Position numbers and translations under genes: made by a program | Shown here: one piece after another, positions 22,898 to 31,544 of the stretch | Position numbering within the stretch: position 1 is the first letter of the stretch | How the letters are laid out: each line of letters starts with the position of its first letter | The notes under the pieces: model-generated | What the model was told of the DNA's origin: nothing | What the model saw: only the letters and a program-made list of their open reading frames with translations | Databases searched by the model: none | Origin: Stenotrophomonas sp. | GTDB taxonomy: Bacteria > Pseudomonadota > Gammaproteobacteria > Xanthomonadales > Xanthomonadaceae | DNA length: 37,580 nt | Direction: 5' to 3' | Assembly: GCA_003525885.1 (NCBI GenBank) | Contig: DQIG01000314.1 | Location: 11,243-48,822, forward strand

Positions 22898-23967
22898 GCG
22901 CGATTCCGTCACTGAACCCGGCCGAGGACGTGGAAACCGGGTTGACCGCCTGGGCCGAGCGCGGACTGGTTCCCGATGCGGCCCTGCGTGCCGGTATCCG
23001 ACGGCTGTGCGCGCAGCGCCTGCAGGAAGAATCGGCAGGCGGTATCGAGGCGCAGTCCGCGCGCTTCAGCCATCGCATCGCAGAGCTGGCCGACAGTCCG
23101 CTGGCCCTGCATACCGATGCCGCCAATCGCCAGCATTACGAGGTGCCCGCGGCGTTCTTCCAGGCCTGCCTGGGCAAGCGGTTGAAGTACAGCAGCTGCT
23201 ACTACCCCACCGGGCGTGAAACGCTGGACCAGGCTGAAGAAGCGATGCTGCAGCTGTACGGCCAGCGCGCTGGCCTGGCCGACGGACAGTACATCCTCGA
23301 ACTGGGCTGCGGCTGGGGCTCGTTGACGTTGTGGATGGCCGAACGCTATCCGCAGGCCAGAATCACCGCAGTGTCCAATTCGCACAGCCAGCGCCAGCAC
23401 ATCATGGCGCAATGCGAGGCCCGGGGCCTGCGCAACATCGAGGTACTGACCCGCGACGTCAACCAACTCGAGCTACCCGCCGCACGCTTCGATCGCTGTG
23501 TCTCGGTGGAAATGTTCGAACATGTGCGCAACTACGAACGGTTGCTGGCGCGCATCGCGCAGTGGCTGAAGCCCGGCGGTGCGCTGTTCGTGCACATCTT
23601 CGCCCATCGCACGCTGATGTACCCGTTCGAGACCGAGGGCGGCGACAACTGGATGGGGCGGCACTTCTTCACTGGCGGGCTGATGCCGGCGGCCGACACG
23701 CTCCTGCATTTCCAGCGCGACCTGCGGCTCGATCACCGCTGGCTGCTGGATGGCACCCACTACCAGCGCACTGCCGACCACTGGCTGGCCAACCAGGATG
23801 CGGCCCGCGAACGAGTGATGCCGGTCCTGGTCGCCACCTACGGCCAGGCGGCGGCGAAGATCTGGTGGCAGCGCTGGCGCATGTTCTGGATGGCCTGCGC
23901 CGAACTGTTCGGCTACGACGACGGCCAGCAGTGGCTGGTCGCCCACTATCTATTCCGCCCCCGTTGA
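22894..23967 (+). CDS. Second CFA-like SAM-dependent methyltransferase
   Basis: A 357-residue methyltransferase starting at the ATG at 22894, which overlaps the preceding stop by 4 bases and follows AAGGAGC. It carries HYEVPAAFFQACLGKRLKYS (near residue 77), the SAM motif ILELGCGWGSLTLWMA (about residues 134-149), and VSVEMFEHVRNYERLLARIA. The sequence is of the coclaurine-N-methyltransferase/CFA-like subgroup rather than classical Cfa, and lacks the N-terminal lipid-binding domain. It is distinct from the methyltransferase at 20309, so the operon has two non-identical methylating enzymes. Confidence 0.9.
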   Translation: MSAIPSLNPAEDVETGLTAWAERGLVPDAALRAGIRRLCAQRLQEESAGGIEAQSARFSHRIAELADSPLALHTDAANRQHYEVPAAFFQACLGKRLKYSSCYYPTGRETLDQAEEAMLQLYGQRAGLADGQYILELGCGWGSLTLWMAERYPQARITAVSNSHSQRQHIMAQCEARGLRNIEVLTRDVNQLELPAARFDRCVSVEMFEHVRNYERLLARIAQWLKPGGALFVHIFAHRTLMYPFETEGGDNWMGRHFFTGGLMPAADTLLHFQRDLRLDHRWLLDGTHYQRTADHWLANQDAARERVMPVLVATYGQAAAKIWWQRWRMFWMACAELFGYDDGQQWLVAHYLFRPR

Positions 23968-23975
23968 GGTGTGAC

Positions 23976-24509
23976 ATGCGCATGCGCTCGCTGCTTCCCC
24001 TGCTGGCACTGAGCCTGTTTGGTTCCGGCTGCAGTTCCAGCGATACCCGCCCCCTGCCCCACCCGTCATCCGTGGACGTGCCACGCTTCATGGGCGACTG
24101 GTATGTGATCGCCCACATCCCATCATGGCCGGAACGCGAGGCCTTCGATGCGGTGGAGAGCTATGCAATGAAGCCGGACGGGCGCATCCAGACGACCTTC
24201 ACCTATCGCAAGGGCAGTTTCGACGCTCCGCAGAAGTCGATGCATCCGATTGGACGTGTCGAGAAGAAGGGCAATGGCGCGATCTGGGGCATGCAGTTCA
24301 TCTGGCCGATCCAGGCCGAGTATGTGATTGCCTGGCTGGATGACGACTATGGGCAGACCATCGTCGCCCGCAGCAAACGTGACTATGTCTGGTACATGGC
24401 CCGTACGCCGCAGGTATCGGACAGCGACTACCAACAGGCCGTGCAGCGTATCGCGGCCATGGGTTACGACACCGGCAAGCTGAGGCGCGTGCCGCAGTCA
24501 CTGCGTTGA
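23976..24509 (+). CDS. blc: Lipocalin-family lipoprotein (Blc-like)
   Basis: A 177-residue protein with a lipoprotein-like signal sequence (MRMRSLLPLLALSLFGSGC, possible lipidated cysteine at residue 19). A lipocalin barrel follows: the GxW motif is in FMGDWYVIAHIP, and AEYVIAWLDDDYGQTIVARS and YVWYMARTPQVSD match the Blc pattern. E. coli Blc is an outer-membrane lipoprotein that binds lysophospholipids and fatty acids under envelope stress. It is the last gene of the operon, 8 bases after the methyltransferase, and could carry the modified or damaged lipid. The lipobox is imperfect. Confidence 0.88.
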   Translation: MRMRSLLPLLALSLFGSGCSSSDTRPLPHPSSVDVPRFMGDWYVIAHIPSWPEREAFDAVESYAMKPDGRIQTTFTYRKGSFDAPQKSMHPIGRVEKKGNGAIWGMQFIWPIQAEYVIAWLDDDYGQTIVARSKRDYVWYMARTPQVSDSDYQQAVQRIAAMGYDTGKLRRVPQSLR

Positions 24510-24837
24510 CTCCATCGCTCAACGCCATCAGCACCTACTGACGGCAAGATGTATCGACATCTGCTGGCGCTGGATGTCGCGTTCATCATCGCCACTGCAT
24601 CGTTCATCCCGCAGGCGCGCAGACGCTGCCGGTGCCATGCCTGCAGTTACCGCAGGCGCCCCGAGCCACCCAGCAGCAGCTGGCAACGGCGCAATCACCT
24701 GGCACTCGAGCCACGATCACTCAAGACTCGGTCACTGCGGCCGCTAACGGCCAATGCAGGGCTGTGCGCGCCGGCCACAATGGTCTGCAAGGGAACATTC
24801 CGGCCGCAGCCGATTTCACAATGGAAGGAACAGGCAG
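24510..24837. other. Gap without a recognised gene
   Basis: These 328 bases separate the lipid operon from the helicase. A short perfect hairpin, AGATGT-ATCG-ACATCT, lies near 24548-24563. Open frames here have no recognisable start context or protein character. No clear promoter is visible. A strong Shine-Dalgarno stretch (GGAAGGAA) appears only at the right end, serving the helicase. Confidence 0.5.
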
Positions 24838-27800
24838 TTGAAGGAAGAACGACGGAACACATTGCAGGCCGGGCACCGCGCGATCCTCAGCTTCTGGCAC
24901 AGGGTCGAGTTCTTCATACCCTATGATCTGCAGGGCCAGGTCCTTGAGTCGAATGACGCGGACTGGAGCGTACGACTGCTGTCCAGGGATCAGCTGGAGC
25001 AATTGGAACCACAGGATCTGTGGTCCCCCACCCCGCCGTTCGGCCGCAAGCTGAGTGGATTCGACGTCTACCTCGGCGTTTTCGACAAAGTCCAACTGGC
25101 CGATATCACCCAGCGGGTACTGGCTGATACGCCCAGCCAGGACGAGTCGTTGGAGCAGAACGAGCGCGCCGACCTGGAAGGCCTGACCTGCGCGGCCAGC
25201 CTGCGGGCAAACGCCGAGGGCGTGCTGCAACTGGGTGAAATCTCGGTGTCGACTGTTCCGTGGGCGCTCGGCACGATCTCGAAGCGCGGGTTGCAGGGCC
25301 TGGACTTCGACGCCTTCCAGGCAAGCCTTGAAGCACTCAAGCGGGACGCGGCAACATTCCGCAGCACCTTTCCCGCCCTCGCCGGACAGAGCGCCGCCCC
25401 AACGCCCTGCAGCCCCGCAGACCTGTTGCGCCTGCTCGACCTCCTGCGCGACTGGTCGGGTCATGACCCGTCTGCGGGCGACGCATCCGCGCCGCTGCTG
25501 GTCATCAGGGCGAAAAGCGTTGAGGACAAGCCGAAGTCGGAAGAAGCGCCAAGGGCCGCATCTCCGGTGCCCGACACCGAGTCAGTGCCGGAAGCGGACG
25601 ACGCCGAGGATGAAGAAGCCCAATCCGAAGAGGATGCTGAGATCAGCATCCTCAACAGTTTCTTCGTCGAGGATATCGCGCGCGCCATCGGTGCACTCGA
25701 CCAGGGCACTGCCAGTGCCCCGCTACGCGCCTACCTGAGCCCATTGCCGGAAAGCCGACGCGTAGATCTGTACACGCCAGAAGGCCAGCTGTTGATTTCG
25801 GACCGCCTGCGCCCCCGCAACATCAATCGCGGCCACTGGCCAGGCAATCCTGCGCACACGATGAGCCTGATGCAGCAGTTCGCTGTGAACAGCATCTTCG
25901 AGCAGGTGCGCGATTCAGGCATCTTCTCGGTCAACGGCCCACCCGGAACCGGGAAGACCACGCTACTGCGTGAAGTCTTCTCTGAAAACATCGTGCGGCG
26001 TGCACGTGCGCTGTCACTGTGCGCAACGCCAGCCGCTGCGTTTGACGCAACCTGCGAAGTGAATTTCGAAGGTGAGAAGCCGTGCAGGATCTCCCTGCTG
26101 AAGGCCGACCTGACCGGCTTCGAGATGGTGGTGGCATCGTCGAACAACGCCGCCGTGGAGAACATTTCGCGCGACCTGCCGAAGCGCCGGTCACTGGGCA
26201 GGCCCGGGGAATCGCGCTGGCGCGACAGCACAGGGGAAGTAACCTTCGACTACCTGCGACCGCTGGCCCGCAATCTGCTCGAATGGAATGGCAGGGGTGC
26301 CTATGAACGACCGGCAGCGGACAATGACGCCTGGGGGCTGATCAGCTGCGCGCTGGGCAAGAAGGCCAACCGTACGGCACTTTCGCAGGCAATCAGCCGG
26401 GCCGGCCCGAAGAATGGCAAAACCAGTGCACCGAGGGGATACGACCGGACCCGCCACCAGTCGCTCTGGCAATGGCGCGACAGCCCGGCAGCCATGAGCT
26501 TCCAGGAGGCCAGGCAGGCGTTCAGCAAGGCGGATGCAATCGTCAACGGGCTGGTCGAAAAGCTTGATCGGCTCGCCTCGCTCAGTCATCAAATCAGCGG
26601 TAGCGATGAGGAGAGCTTCTGCCAGCAGACCGCTTCCCAGCTTCGCGATGCTCAGCGCGCGCATGAGGAAGCCGCACAGGCGTGCATTGCGCTCGACAGC
26701 CAACGCTGCAGGTCCGATGAAGAGCTCGCCCTGCTCAAGGCGCAGCGCACGCTACTGAAGGAGGAGAAGCCCGGATGGTGGGCGCGCATCTTTGATCGGC
26801 AACGTGCGAACGGCCATGCGGCCGCAATGGCGCAGAACGCAGATCATCAGCACCGATGGACCCAGTGCCGGCTCGAACTCGGGCCGCAATGTGATTCAGC
26901 ACAACAGCACCTGGGCCGCACCGCGAGCACCCTGGCCGAGGCATCGGCCGCCGCGCAGGCACGGGCGCAGCAGTGGGCTGGAATGGCGAAACAGCTGGAA
27001 CAACTGAAAGCCGAATTCGGCGCCGCGGCCCATCCCGCCAACGCGGCCGAACTGGAGGAACAGGACTGGCAGATCAAAGGCGTCTGGAACAGCGAGAAAC
27101 TCAACGAGCAACGCGCCAATCTCTTCGTGGCAGCACTGCAGCTTCACCAGGCCTGGCTGCACGAAGGCATGCAGAGGGGTGGCGGCTTCGCCCAGAACGT
27201 CATTGCACTGTGCCACCTGCTGGATGGCAAGCGGCTGCAGGAGCCGCGCGATGCACTGGCCCTCTGGCAGAGCCTGTTCATGATCGTGCCGGTTGTCTCA
27301 AGCACGTTCGCTTCGGTCGCACGCCAGTTCCGCCACCTGGGACCGGATTCGATCGGCTGGCTGTTCATCGATGAAGCCGGCCAGGCCGTGCCGCAGGCGG
27401 CAGTTGGTGCGCTGCTGCGCGCCAGGCGCGCGATCGTGGTGGGTGACCCGCTGCAGATCGAGCCGGTGTTCACCGTGCCGGTCAAGCTGCTGCAGGCACT
27501 GGGCCGAACCAGCGCACTGCCCGCAGACATGAACGTCTCGCCCGACAAGACCTCCGTACAGGTACTGGCCGACGAGGCCAACCCGCTCGGCGCCCGAATG
27601 GAGTCCGGCGGATCACCGCTCTGGATCGGCAGTCCGCTGCGCGTGCATCGTCGCTGCGTCGAACCGATGTTCTCCATCGCCAACACGATTGCCTACGAGG
27701 GGAAGATGATCTTCTCCAAACCCGGGGATCCCAGCGCAACACGACCACCCGTTGACAGCCTGGACATCGGTGACAGCGCCTGGGTACACGCACCCGGCCG

Positions 27801-28317
27801 CACCAGCGACAAGCAGGTCGTGCCCTGCCAGATCGACCTGGTGCAGCAGGCGCTGGCGGCGCTCTATCACAGTGCCGGAACCCTTCCCCCGATCTATATC
27901 ATTTCGCCCTTCAAGCGCATCAAGACCGCCCTGCTCGAACGACTGCGCAGCCAGCAAGCCTGGCTTGGCCCGGATGCCCCGGCCGGCACGAAGGCGCCAC
28001 GCACCGCCGAACTACGCGCATGGTGCAAGGAGCGCATCGGCACCGTGCACACCTTCCAGGGCAAGGAAGAGAGCATTGTCTGGATGGTTCTGGGCTGCGA
28101 CACGGGCATGGTGGGCGCAGCACATTGGGCCTCCAGCAAGCCCAATCTGCTCAACGTCGCCGTCACCCGCGCCCAGCACCGCTGCTTCCTGATCGGGGAC
28201 ACTGCACTCTGGGGCGGCCTGCGCCACTTCTCCGCGGCCCATGCCGGACAGTTGCCCCGCATCACGCCGGCGCAGTTCCTGGATCGCATGTCGATCCCCC
28301 GCGTGCAGACTCGATAA
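24838..28317 (+). CDS. SF1 helicase of the Upf1/Dna2 type
   Basis: A 1159-residue protein. The start is taken as TTG at 24838 because GGAAGGAA lies 7 bases before it; an upstream GTG-type start would add residues of poor character. Walker A is GPPGTGKTTLLREV (about residue 367). An insertion of some 400 residues with heptad-like, Gln/Ala/Glu-rich helices follows. Walker B is LFIDEAGQAVPQAA (about 842), then GDPLQIEPVF (motif III, 869), TVHTFQGKEESIVW (1069) and NVAVTRAQHR (motif VI, 1106). The first 360 residues are unrecognised, with an acidic stretch (EADDAEDEEAQSEEDAE). Such long AAA_11/AAA_12 helicases act on RNA or DNA and some belong to defence systems. No nuclease partner is encoded next to it. 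Confidence 0.88.
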   Translation: MKEERRNTLQAGHRAILSFWHRVEFFIPYDLQGQVLESNDADWSVRLLSRDQLEQLEPQDLWSPTPPFGRKLSGFDVYLGVFDKVQLADITQRVLADTPSQDESLEQNERADLEGLTCAASLRANAEGVLQLGEISVSTVPWALGTISKRGLQGLDFDAFQASLEALKRDAATFRSTFPALAGQSAAPTPCSPADLLRLLDLLRDWSGHDPSAGDASAPLLVIRAKSVEDKPKSEEAPRAASPVPDTESVPEADDAEDEEAQSEEDAEISILNSFFVEDIARAIGALDQGTASAPLRAYLSPLPESRRVDLYTPEGQLLISDRLRPRNINRGHWPGNPAHTMSLMQQFAVNSIFEQVRDSGIFSVNGPPGTGKTTLLREVFSENIVRRARALSLCATPAAAFDATCEVNFEGEKPCRISLLKADLTGFEMVVASSNNAAVENISRDLPKRRSLGRPGESRWRDSTGEVTFDYLRPLARNLLEWNGRGAYERPAADNDAWGLISCALGKKANRTALSQAISRAGPKNGKTSAPRGYDRTRHQSLWQWRDSPAAMSFQEARQAFSKADAIVNGLVEKLDRLASLSHQISGSDEESFCQQTASQLRDAQRAHEEAAQACIALDSQRCRSDEELALLKAQRTLLKEEKPGWWARIFDRQRANGHAAAMAQNADHQHRWTQCRLELGPQCDSAQQHLGRTASTLAEASAAAQARAQQWAGMAKQLEQLKAEFGAAAHPANAAELEEQDWQIKGVWNSEKLNEQRANLFVAALQLHQAWLHEGMQRGGGFAQNVIALCHLLDGKRLQEPRDALALWQSLFMIVPVVSSTFASVARQFRHLGPDSIGWLFIDEAGQAVPQAAVGALLRARRAIVVGDPLQIEPVFTVPVKLLQALGRTSALPADMNVSPDKTSVQVLADEANPLGARMESGGSPLWIGSPLRVHRRCVEPMFSIANTIAYEGKMIFSKPGDPSATRPPVDSLDIGDSAWVHAPGRTSDKQVVPCQIDLVQQALAALYHSAGTLPPIYIISPFKRIKTALLERLRSQQAWLGPDAPAGTKAPRTAELRAWCKERIGTVHTFQGKEESIVWMVLGCDTGMVGAAHWASSKPNLLNVAVTRAQHRCFLIGDTALWGGLRHFSAAHAGQLPRITPAQFLDRMSIPRVQTR

Positions 28318-28324
28318 CCACCCT

Positions 28325-28361
28325 CCCCTGCCCTGACAGCGCCAACCACTCAGGGCAGGGG
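28325..28361 (+). terminator. Hairpin after the helicase gene
   Basis: A perfect 12-base stem (28325-28336 with 28350-28361) and a 13-base loop begin 8 bases after the helicase stop. There is no T-run, so it may be a transcript-stabilising hairpin or a weak terminator. Its two arms each contain a KOPS octamer, in opposite orientations. Confidence 0.5.
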
Positions 28362-28377
28362 CGCAAGGCCGTGCCGG

Positions 28378-28397
28378 CGTGATGCGTCACGTTAATA
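28378..28397 (+). repeat. Intergenic palindrome, copy 3 of CGTGANGCRTCACNNTAAT
   Basis: GTGATGCGTCAC followed by GTTAATA. It lies between the helicase hairpin and the response regulator, about 150 bases before the regulator start, with the same orientation as the other copies. The rest of the 28398-28547 gap is locally AT-rich (around TAAAAACACAACAAA) and may hold the two-component promoter. Confidence 0.5.
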
Positions 28398-28547
28398 GCT
28401 CCGGCAGCCACGGTGGGATGCCTGCAGCACCCCATCCATTTACGCCACAAATGAGTAAGCCCCGGCCGATCGGTTGCATTCATCGACCTTTAGGAATAGT
28501 CGTAAAAACACAACAAATTCGATGTTCGACGCGACAGCGGCGCCAGA

Positions 28548-29213
28548 ATGAAGGCCACGCCCATGGGCGCCGACCACCTCCCGCGCATGAATGGATTTCC
28601 TGCACCGCGTCGGCTCCGCCTGGCGCTCCTGGACGACCACGAGGTTGTCCGTCGCGGCACAGCCCTGCATCTGTCGGGCGATCTCCGGTTCGACATCGTT
28701 GCCAGCCATGCTTGCAGCGAGGAGCTGATCTACAGCCTGCACCGCACGCCCGTTGATGTGGCCATCATCGACCTCACGCTCGCTCGTGGCGACCTGGGCG
28801 GCAGCGAACTGGTTGCGCTGCTGCGGCGGCAGTTCCCGCGTACGCCGTTGCTGGCCTTCGCCACCCTCTCCCCCACCACCAACCTCAACAGCCTGATCGA
28901 TGCCGGACTCAACGGGTTCGTCAGCAAGGCCGAACCGCTTGCTGCATTGTCCGACGCGATCGTGCGCGTTTCCCAGGGCCTGGCCCGGGTTCCACCGGAC
29001 GTCAGGCTGGCCGGCGATCGCGGCGAGCTCAGCCGCAACGAGCGCGAAGTACTGGGCCTGCTGCTGGAAGGCTTGACCGTCTCCGAAATCGCACTACGCC
29101 GGCACCGCAGCATCAAGACCGTCAGCACACAGAAGGTCGCGGTGCTGCGCAAACTGGGCTTGCGCCGCGATGTGGAAATCTACGCCCTGCGCGAACGACT
29201 GGAGTCACAGTGA
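28548..29213 (+). CDS. LuxR/NarL-type response regulator
   Basis: A 221-residue two-component response regulator. The receiver domain has the acidic pair D29-D30 (LLDDHE), the phosphoacceptor D75 (AIIDLTLA), a threonine in LAFATLS and the lysine in FVSKAEP. The C-terminal helix-turn-helix (NEREVLGLLLEGLTVSEIAL, then RRHRSIKTVSTQKVAVLRKL) is of the LuxR/NarL type. It overlaps the kinase gene by 4 bases (GTGA). Its pairing with a hybrid kinase of periplasmic-sensor type is like EvgA-EvgS and BvgA-BvgS. Its targets are unknown. An internal start at about 28587 is possible. Confidence 0.9.
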   Translation: MKATPMGADHLPRMNGFPAPRRLRLALLDDHEVVRRGTALHLSGDLRFDIVASHACSEELIYSLHRTPVDVAIIDLTLARGDLGGSELVALLRRQFPRTPLLAFATLSPTTNLNSLIDAGLNGFVSKAEPLAALSDAIVRVSQGLARVPPDVRLAGDRGELSRNEREVLGLLLEGLTVSEIALRRHRSIKTVSTQKVAVLRKLGLRRDVEIYALRERLESQ

Positions 29214-31270
29214 GGCGCCAGGCGCCGCTGCGCCCACGCTTCCCGGCCATGGGGCTGCTGTTGCTGGTACCGCTTCTGCTGCCCGCCGCGTCGGCGGAAG
29301 ATATCCGGTCACCACGCTGGCTGCCGGGCAGCAGCGTGCGGGTCTCCACCGCCCCGTCCCTGCGCCCGGTTCCCGCAGCGATGGCCGATCCTTCATCACC
29401 GCCAACGCTTGCCCATGGCTATGCCAACCTGGTGGCGCGGCACGCCCAACTCAGCTTCCTGGAACACCCCTACCCGACGACCGCCGCATCAATCCTCGCT
29501 GTGTGCCATCACGAGGCCGACCTGGTCATGGTGTTTGGCGGCGCAAGACACCAGGCTCTTCCCTGCCCCGACCTTGCCGCGTCCGGCCGTTTTCGTGGCG
29601 GCGCCACTCTGCTGGCCGGCCGCGCCGGCGAATGGTTGCCACGGGAAATGCGCGAACTCGACGGGCGGGTCATCGCCGTCGTTGAAGGCGGCCCTTACGC
29701 CGGCTGGCTGCGCGCGCATCATCCAAAGGTCCAGTTGCAACACCTGCCAGACCGGCATGCAGCACTGGCGGCAGTCGAAACTGGCCAGGCCGACGTGGCG
29801 ATTGGCCTGGAACCAACATTGCGCCCCCTGGTTCGACGCTATTTCAATGGCAGCCTGCGCCTGCAACCGTTCGACAGCGACTTCTCCACCGATCTTTACC
29901 TGCTTGTCCGCCAGGAAGACCAGCAGCTGCTGGGACGCATCGAACAGGCCTTGCGGGAGATCACGCTGGAGGAGCATGCGGGCCTGCTCCACCTGTGGGC
30001 GGGCCAGACCTTGCCTGCCGCGGCCGGGAACGCATTGGACTGGATGCAGGCGTCGCCCCCGCGTGGGTGGCTGCTGCTGGCCCCACTGCTGATCGCCCTG
30101 CCCCTGCTGTGGCGCATGATCCGCCGCCTGCGTGTACGCGGCGACCACAGCAGCGCGCACGCCATCGGGGTGATCAGTCACGAGATGCGCAACTCGGCGC
30201 AGGCCGTGATGACCTCGATCGAGCTGCTTGGGCAATCGACACTGCCGAAAGGCGAGCGTGATCTGCTCGCCGCTGCCAGCACTGCCAGCCACTCCCTGCG
30301 CAGCCTGCTGAATCGCGCATTGGACTTTTCGCGCCTCGCCAGTGGTGGCTTCAGGCCGCACGCAGAGCCCTGTGATGCGGCCCAGCTTTGCCGGCAGGCA
30401 CTGGAGGCGATCCGCCCACAGGCGCAACGGAAAGGACTGCAGCTGCGTCTCGATGCCCCAGCCGCACCCTCGCCGATCATCCTGGTGGACATCGATGCGC
30501 TGCGCCAGATTGCCAGCAATCTACTGGTCAACGCGGTGAAGTTCAGTGATATCGGCGGCATCGAGCTGCGCCTGCAGCTGCTACCGGCATCGCAGCCGCG
30601 GGAACTGCTGCTGGAGGTGATCGACAGCGGGATCGGCATCGCGCCGGCGCAGGTGGCCGCACTGTTCCAGCCCTTCCAGCAAGGCAGCGGCGGGCAGCAG
30701 CGTGGCGGCAGCGGCCTCGGGCTTTCCATCGCACGCGAGCTGGCCCGTGCAATGGGCGGCGACCTGACCGTGCACAGCGTTCTCGGGCGCGGCAGCCGCT
30801 TCATCCTGCGCCTGCCGGTGTGCCTGGCTGGCACCGGCGAAGATATCGAGGACATGCCCGTGGTTGGCACGCCACTGGCCGGGCTGCAACTACTGCTGGT
30901 GGAGGACCACGAACTCAATCGCCACGTCATCGCCGAGCAGTTGCGGCGCTGGGGTGCTCAGGTGTGCGACCTGGAAGACGCGGCCAGTGCCCTGGCCGAA
31001 CAGCTGCGCGAGCCTCGCCCCGCCGCGCTGATCGACATTGGGCTGGGCGGCATCGATGGTCACGCGCTGGCGCGCGAACTGCGTGTCCGTAGCGGGCATC
31101 CGGTCCGCCTGATCGCATTGTCTGCACGCACCGGGCGACGCCACCTCGCACGTTGCCGCCGCTCAGGCTTCGACGCGGTGCTTGTCCAAGCCGCTGCGCG
31201 CGACCCAACTGCTCGCTGCGCTGGGCATTCCGCCGCCGGAGAGCCTGGACGCGCTTCCGCAGGCGATTGA
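29210..31270 (+). CDS. Hybrid sensor histidine kinase, frameshifted near its 3' end
   Basis: A 686-residue product starting with GTG. A signal peptide (MGLLLLVPLLLPAASAED) and a periplasmic SBP_bac_3-like sensor domain (residues about 50-280) precede a membrane helix (GWLLLAPLLIALPLLWRM, about 285). HisKA has its phosphorylated H324 in VISHEMRNS. The ATPase domain has NLLVNAVKF, DSGIGIAPAQ and GSGLGLSIARELA. The receiver domain has LLLVEDHE and its phosphoacceptor in AALIDIGLGG (about 608). At about 31180 the frame leaves the receiver just before its conserved lysine; the remaining 30 residues here are out-of-frame. The true C-terminus (SKPL... and HPt) is in the next frame. Confidence 0.85.
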   Translation: MRRQAPLRPRFPAMGLLLLVPLLLPAASAEDIRSPRWLPGSSVRVSTAPSLRPVPAAMADPSSPPTLAHGYANLVARHAQLSFLEHPYPTTAASILAVCHHEADLVMVFGGARHQALPCPDLAASGRFRGGATLLAGRAGEWLPREMRELDGRVIAVVEGGPYAGWLRAHHPKVQLQHLPDRHAALAAVETGQADVAIGLEPTLRPLVRRYFNGSLRLQPFDSDFSTDLYLLVRQEDQQLLGRIEQALREITLEEHAGLLHLWAGQTLPAAAGNALDWMQASPPRGWLLLAPLLIALPLLWRMIRRLRVRGDHSSAHAIGVISHEMRNSAQAVMTSIELLGQSTLPKGERDLLAAASTASHSLRSLLNRALDFSRLASGGFRPHAEPCDAAQLCRQALEAIRPQAQRKGLQLRLDAPAAPSPIILVDIDALRQIASNLLVNAVKFSDIGGIELRLQLLPASQPRELLLEVIDSGIGIAPAQVAALFQPFQQGSGGQQRGGSGLGLSIARELARAMGGDLTVHSVLGRGSRFILRLPVCLAGTGEDIEDMPVVGTPLAGLQLLLVEDHELNRHVIAEQLRRWGAQVCDLEDAASALAEQLREPRPAALIDIGLGGIDGHALARELRVRSGHPVRLIALSARTGRRHLARCRRSGFDAVLVQAAARDPTARCAGHSAAGEPGRASAGD

Positions 31271-31544
31271 AATGGACGCGGCGTACACCGCCGACATCCG
31301 CGATGAGCTCGACAGGATCGAGCGGGTTGTCGAGCGTGCAGACGCATTGGCACTCGGCCATCATGCACACCGATTGCAGGGTGCGCTGCAGATGCTGGGC
31401 CAATCCGAGCGCGCAGCCATCGCGGCAGAACTGGCCGATCTGGCGCATGGCGCCGCGCCGGACTGGACCGATGCGCGTCGCCTGCTGGACGCGCTGCAGG
31501 CCGGACAAGGTCCCCGCGCTGCGGGAACCCTGCCCGACCCTTGA
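31182..31544 (+). CDS. Displaced end of the hybrid kinase: receiver tail plus HPt domain
   Basis: This frame begins SKPLRATQLLAALG, where SKPL holds the conserved receiver lysine missing from the upstream frame. It then reads an HPt-type helical bundle with the phosphorylatable histidine in ALGHHAHRLQGALQMLG. It could be translated from its own TTG at 31182 or be joined to the kinase by frameshifting, but the simplest explanation is a one-base insertion around GTGCTTGTCC (expected GTGCTGTCC). Joined together the protein would be a complete EvgS-like kinase with receiver and HPt. It converges on the SapC gene with no gap. Confidence 0.6.
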   Translation: MSKPLRATQLLAALGIPPPESLDALPQAIEMDAAYTADIRDELDRIERVVERADALALGHHAHRLQGALQMLGQSERAAIAAELADLAHGAAPDWTDARRLLDALQAGQGPRAAGTLPDP

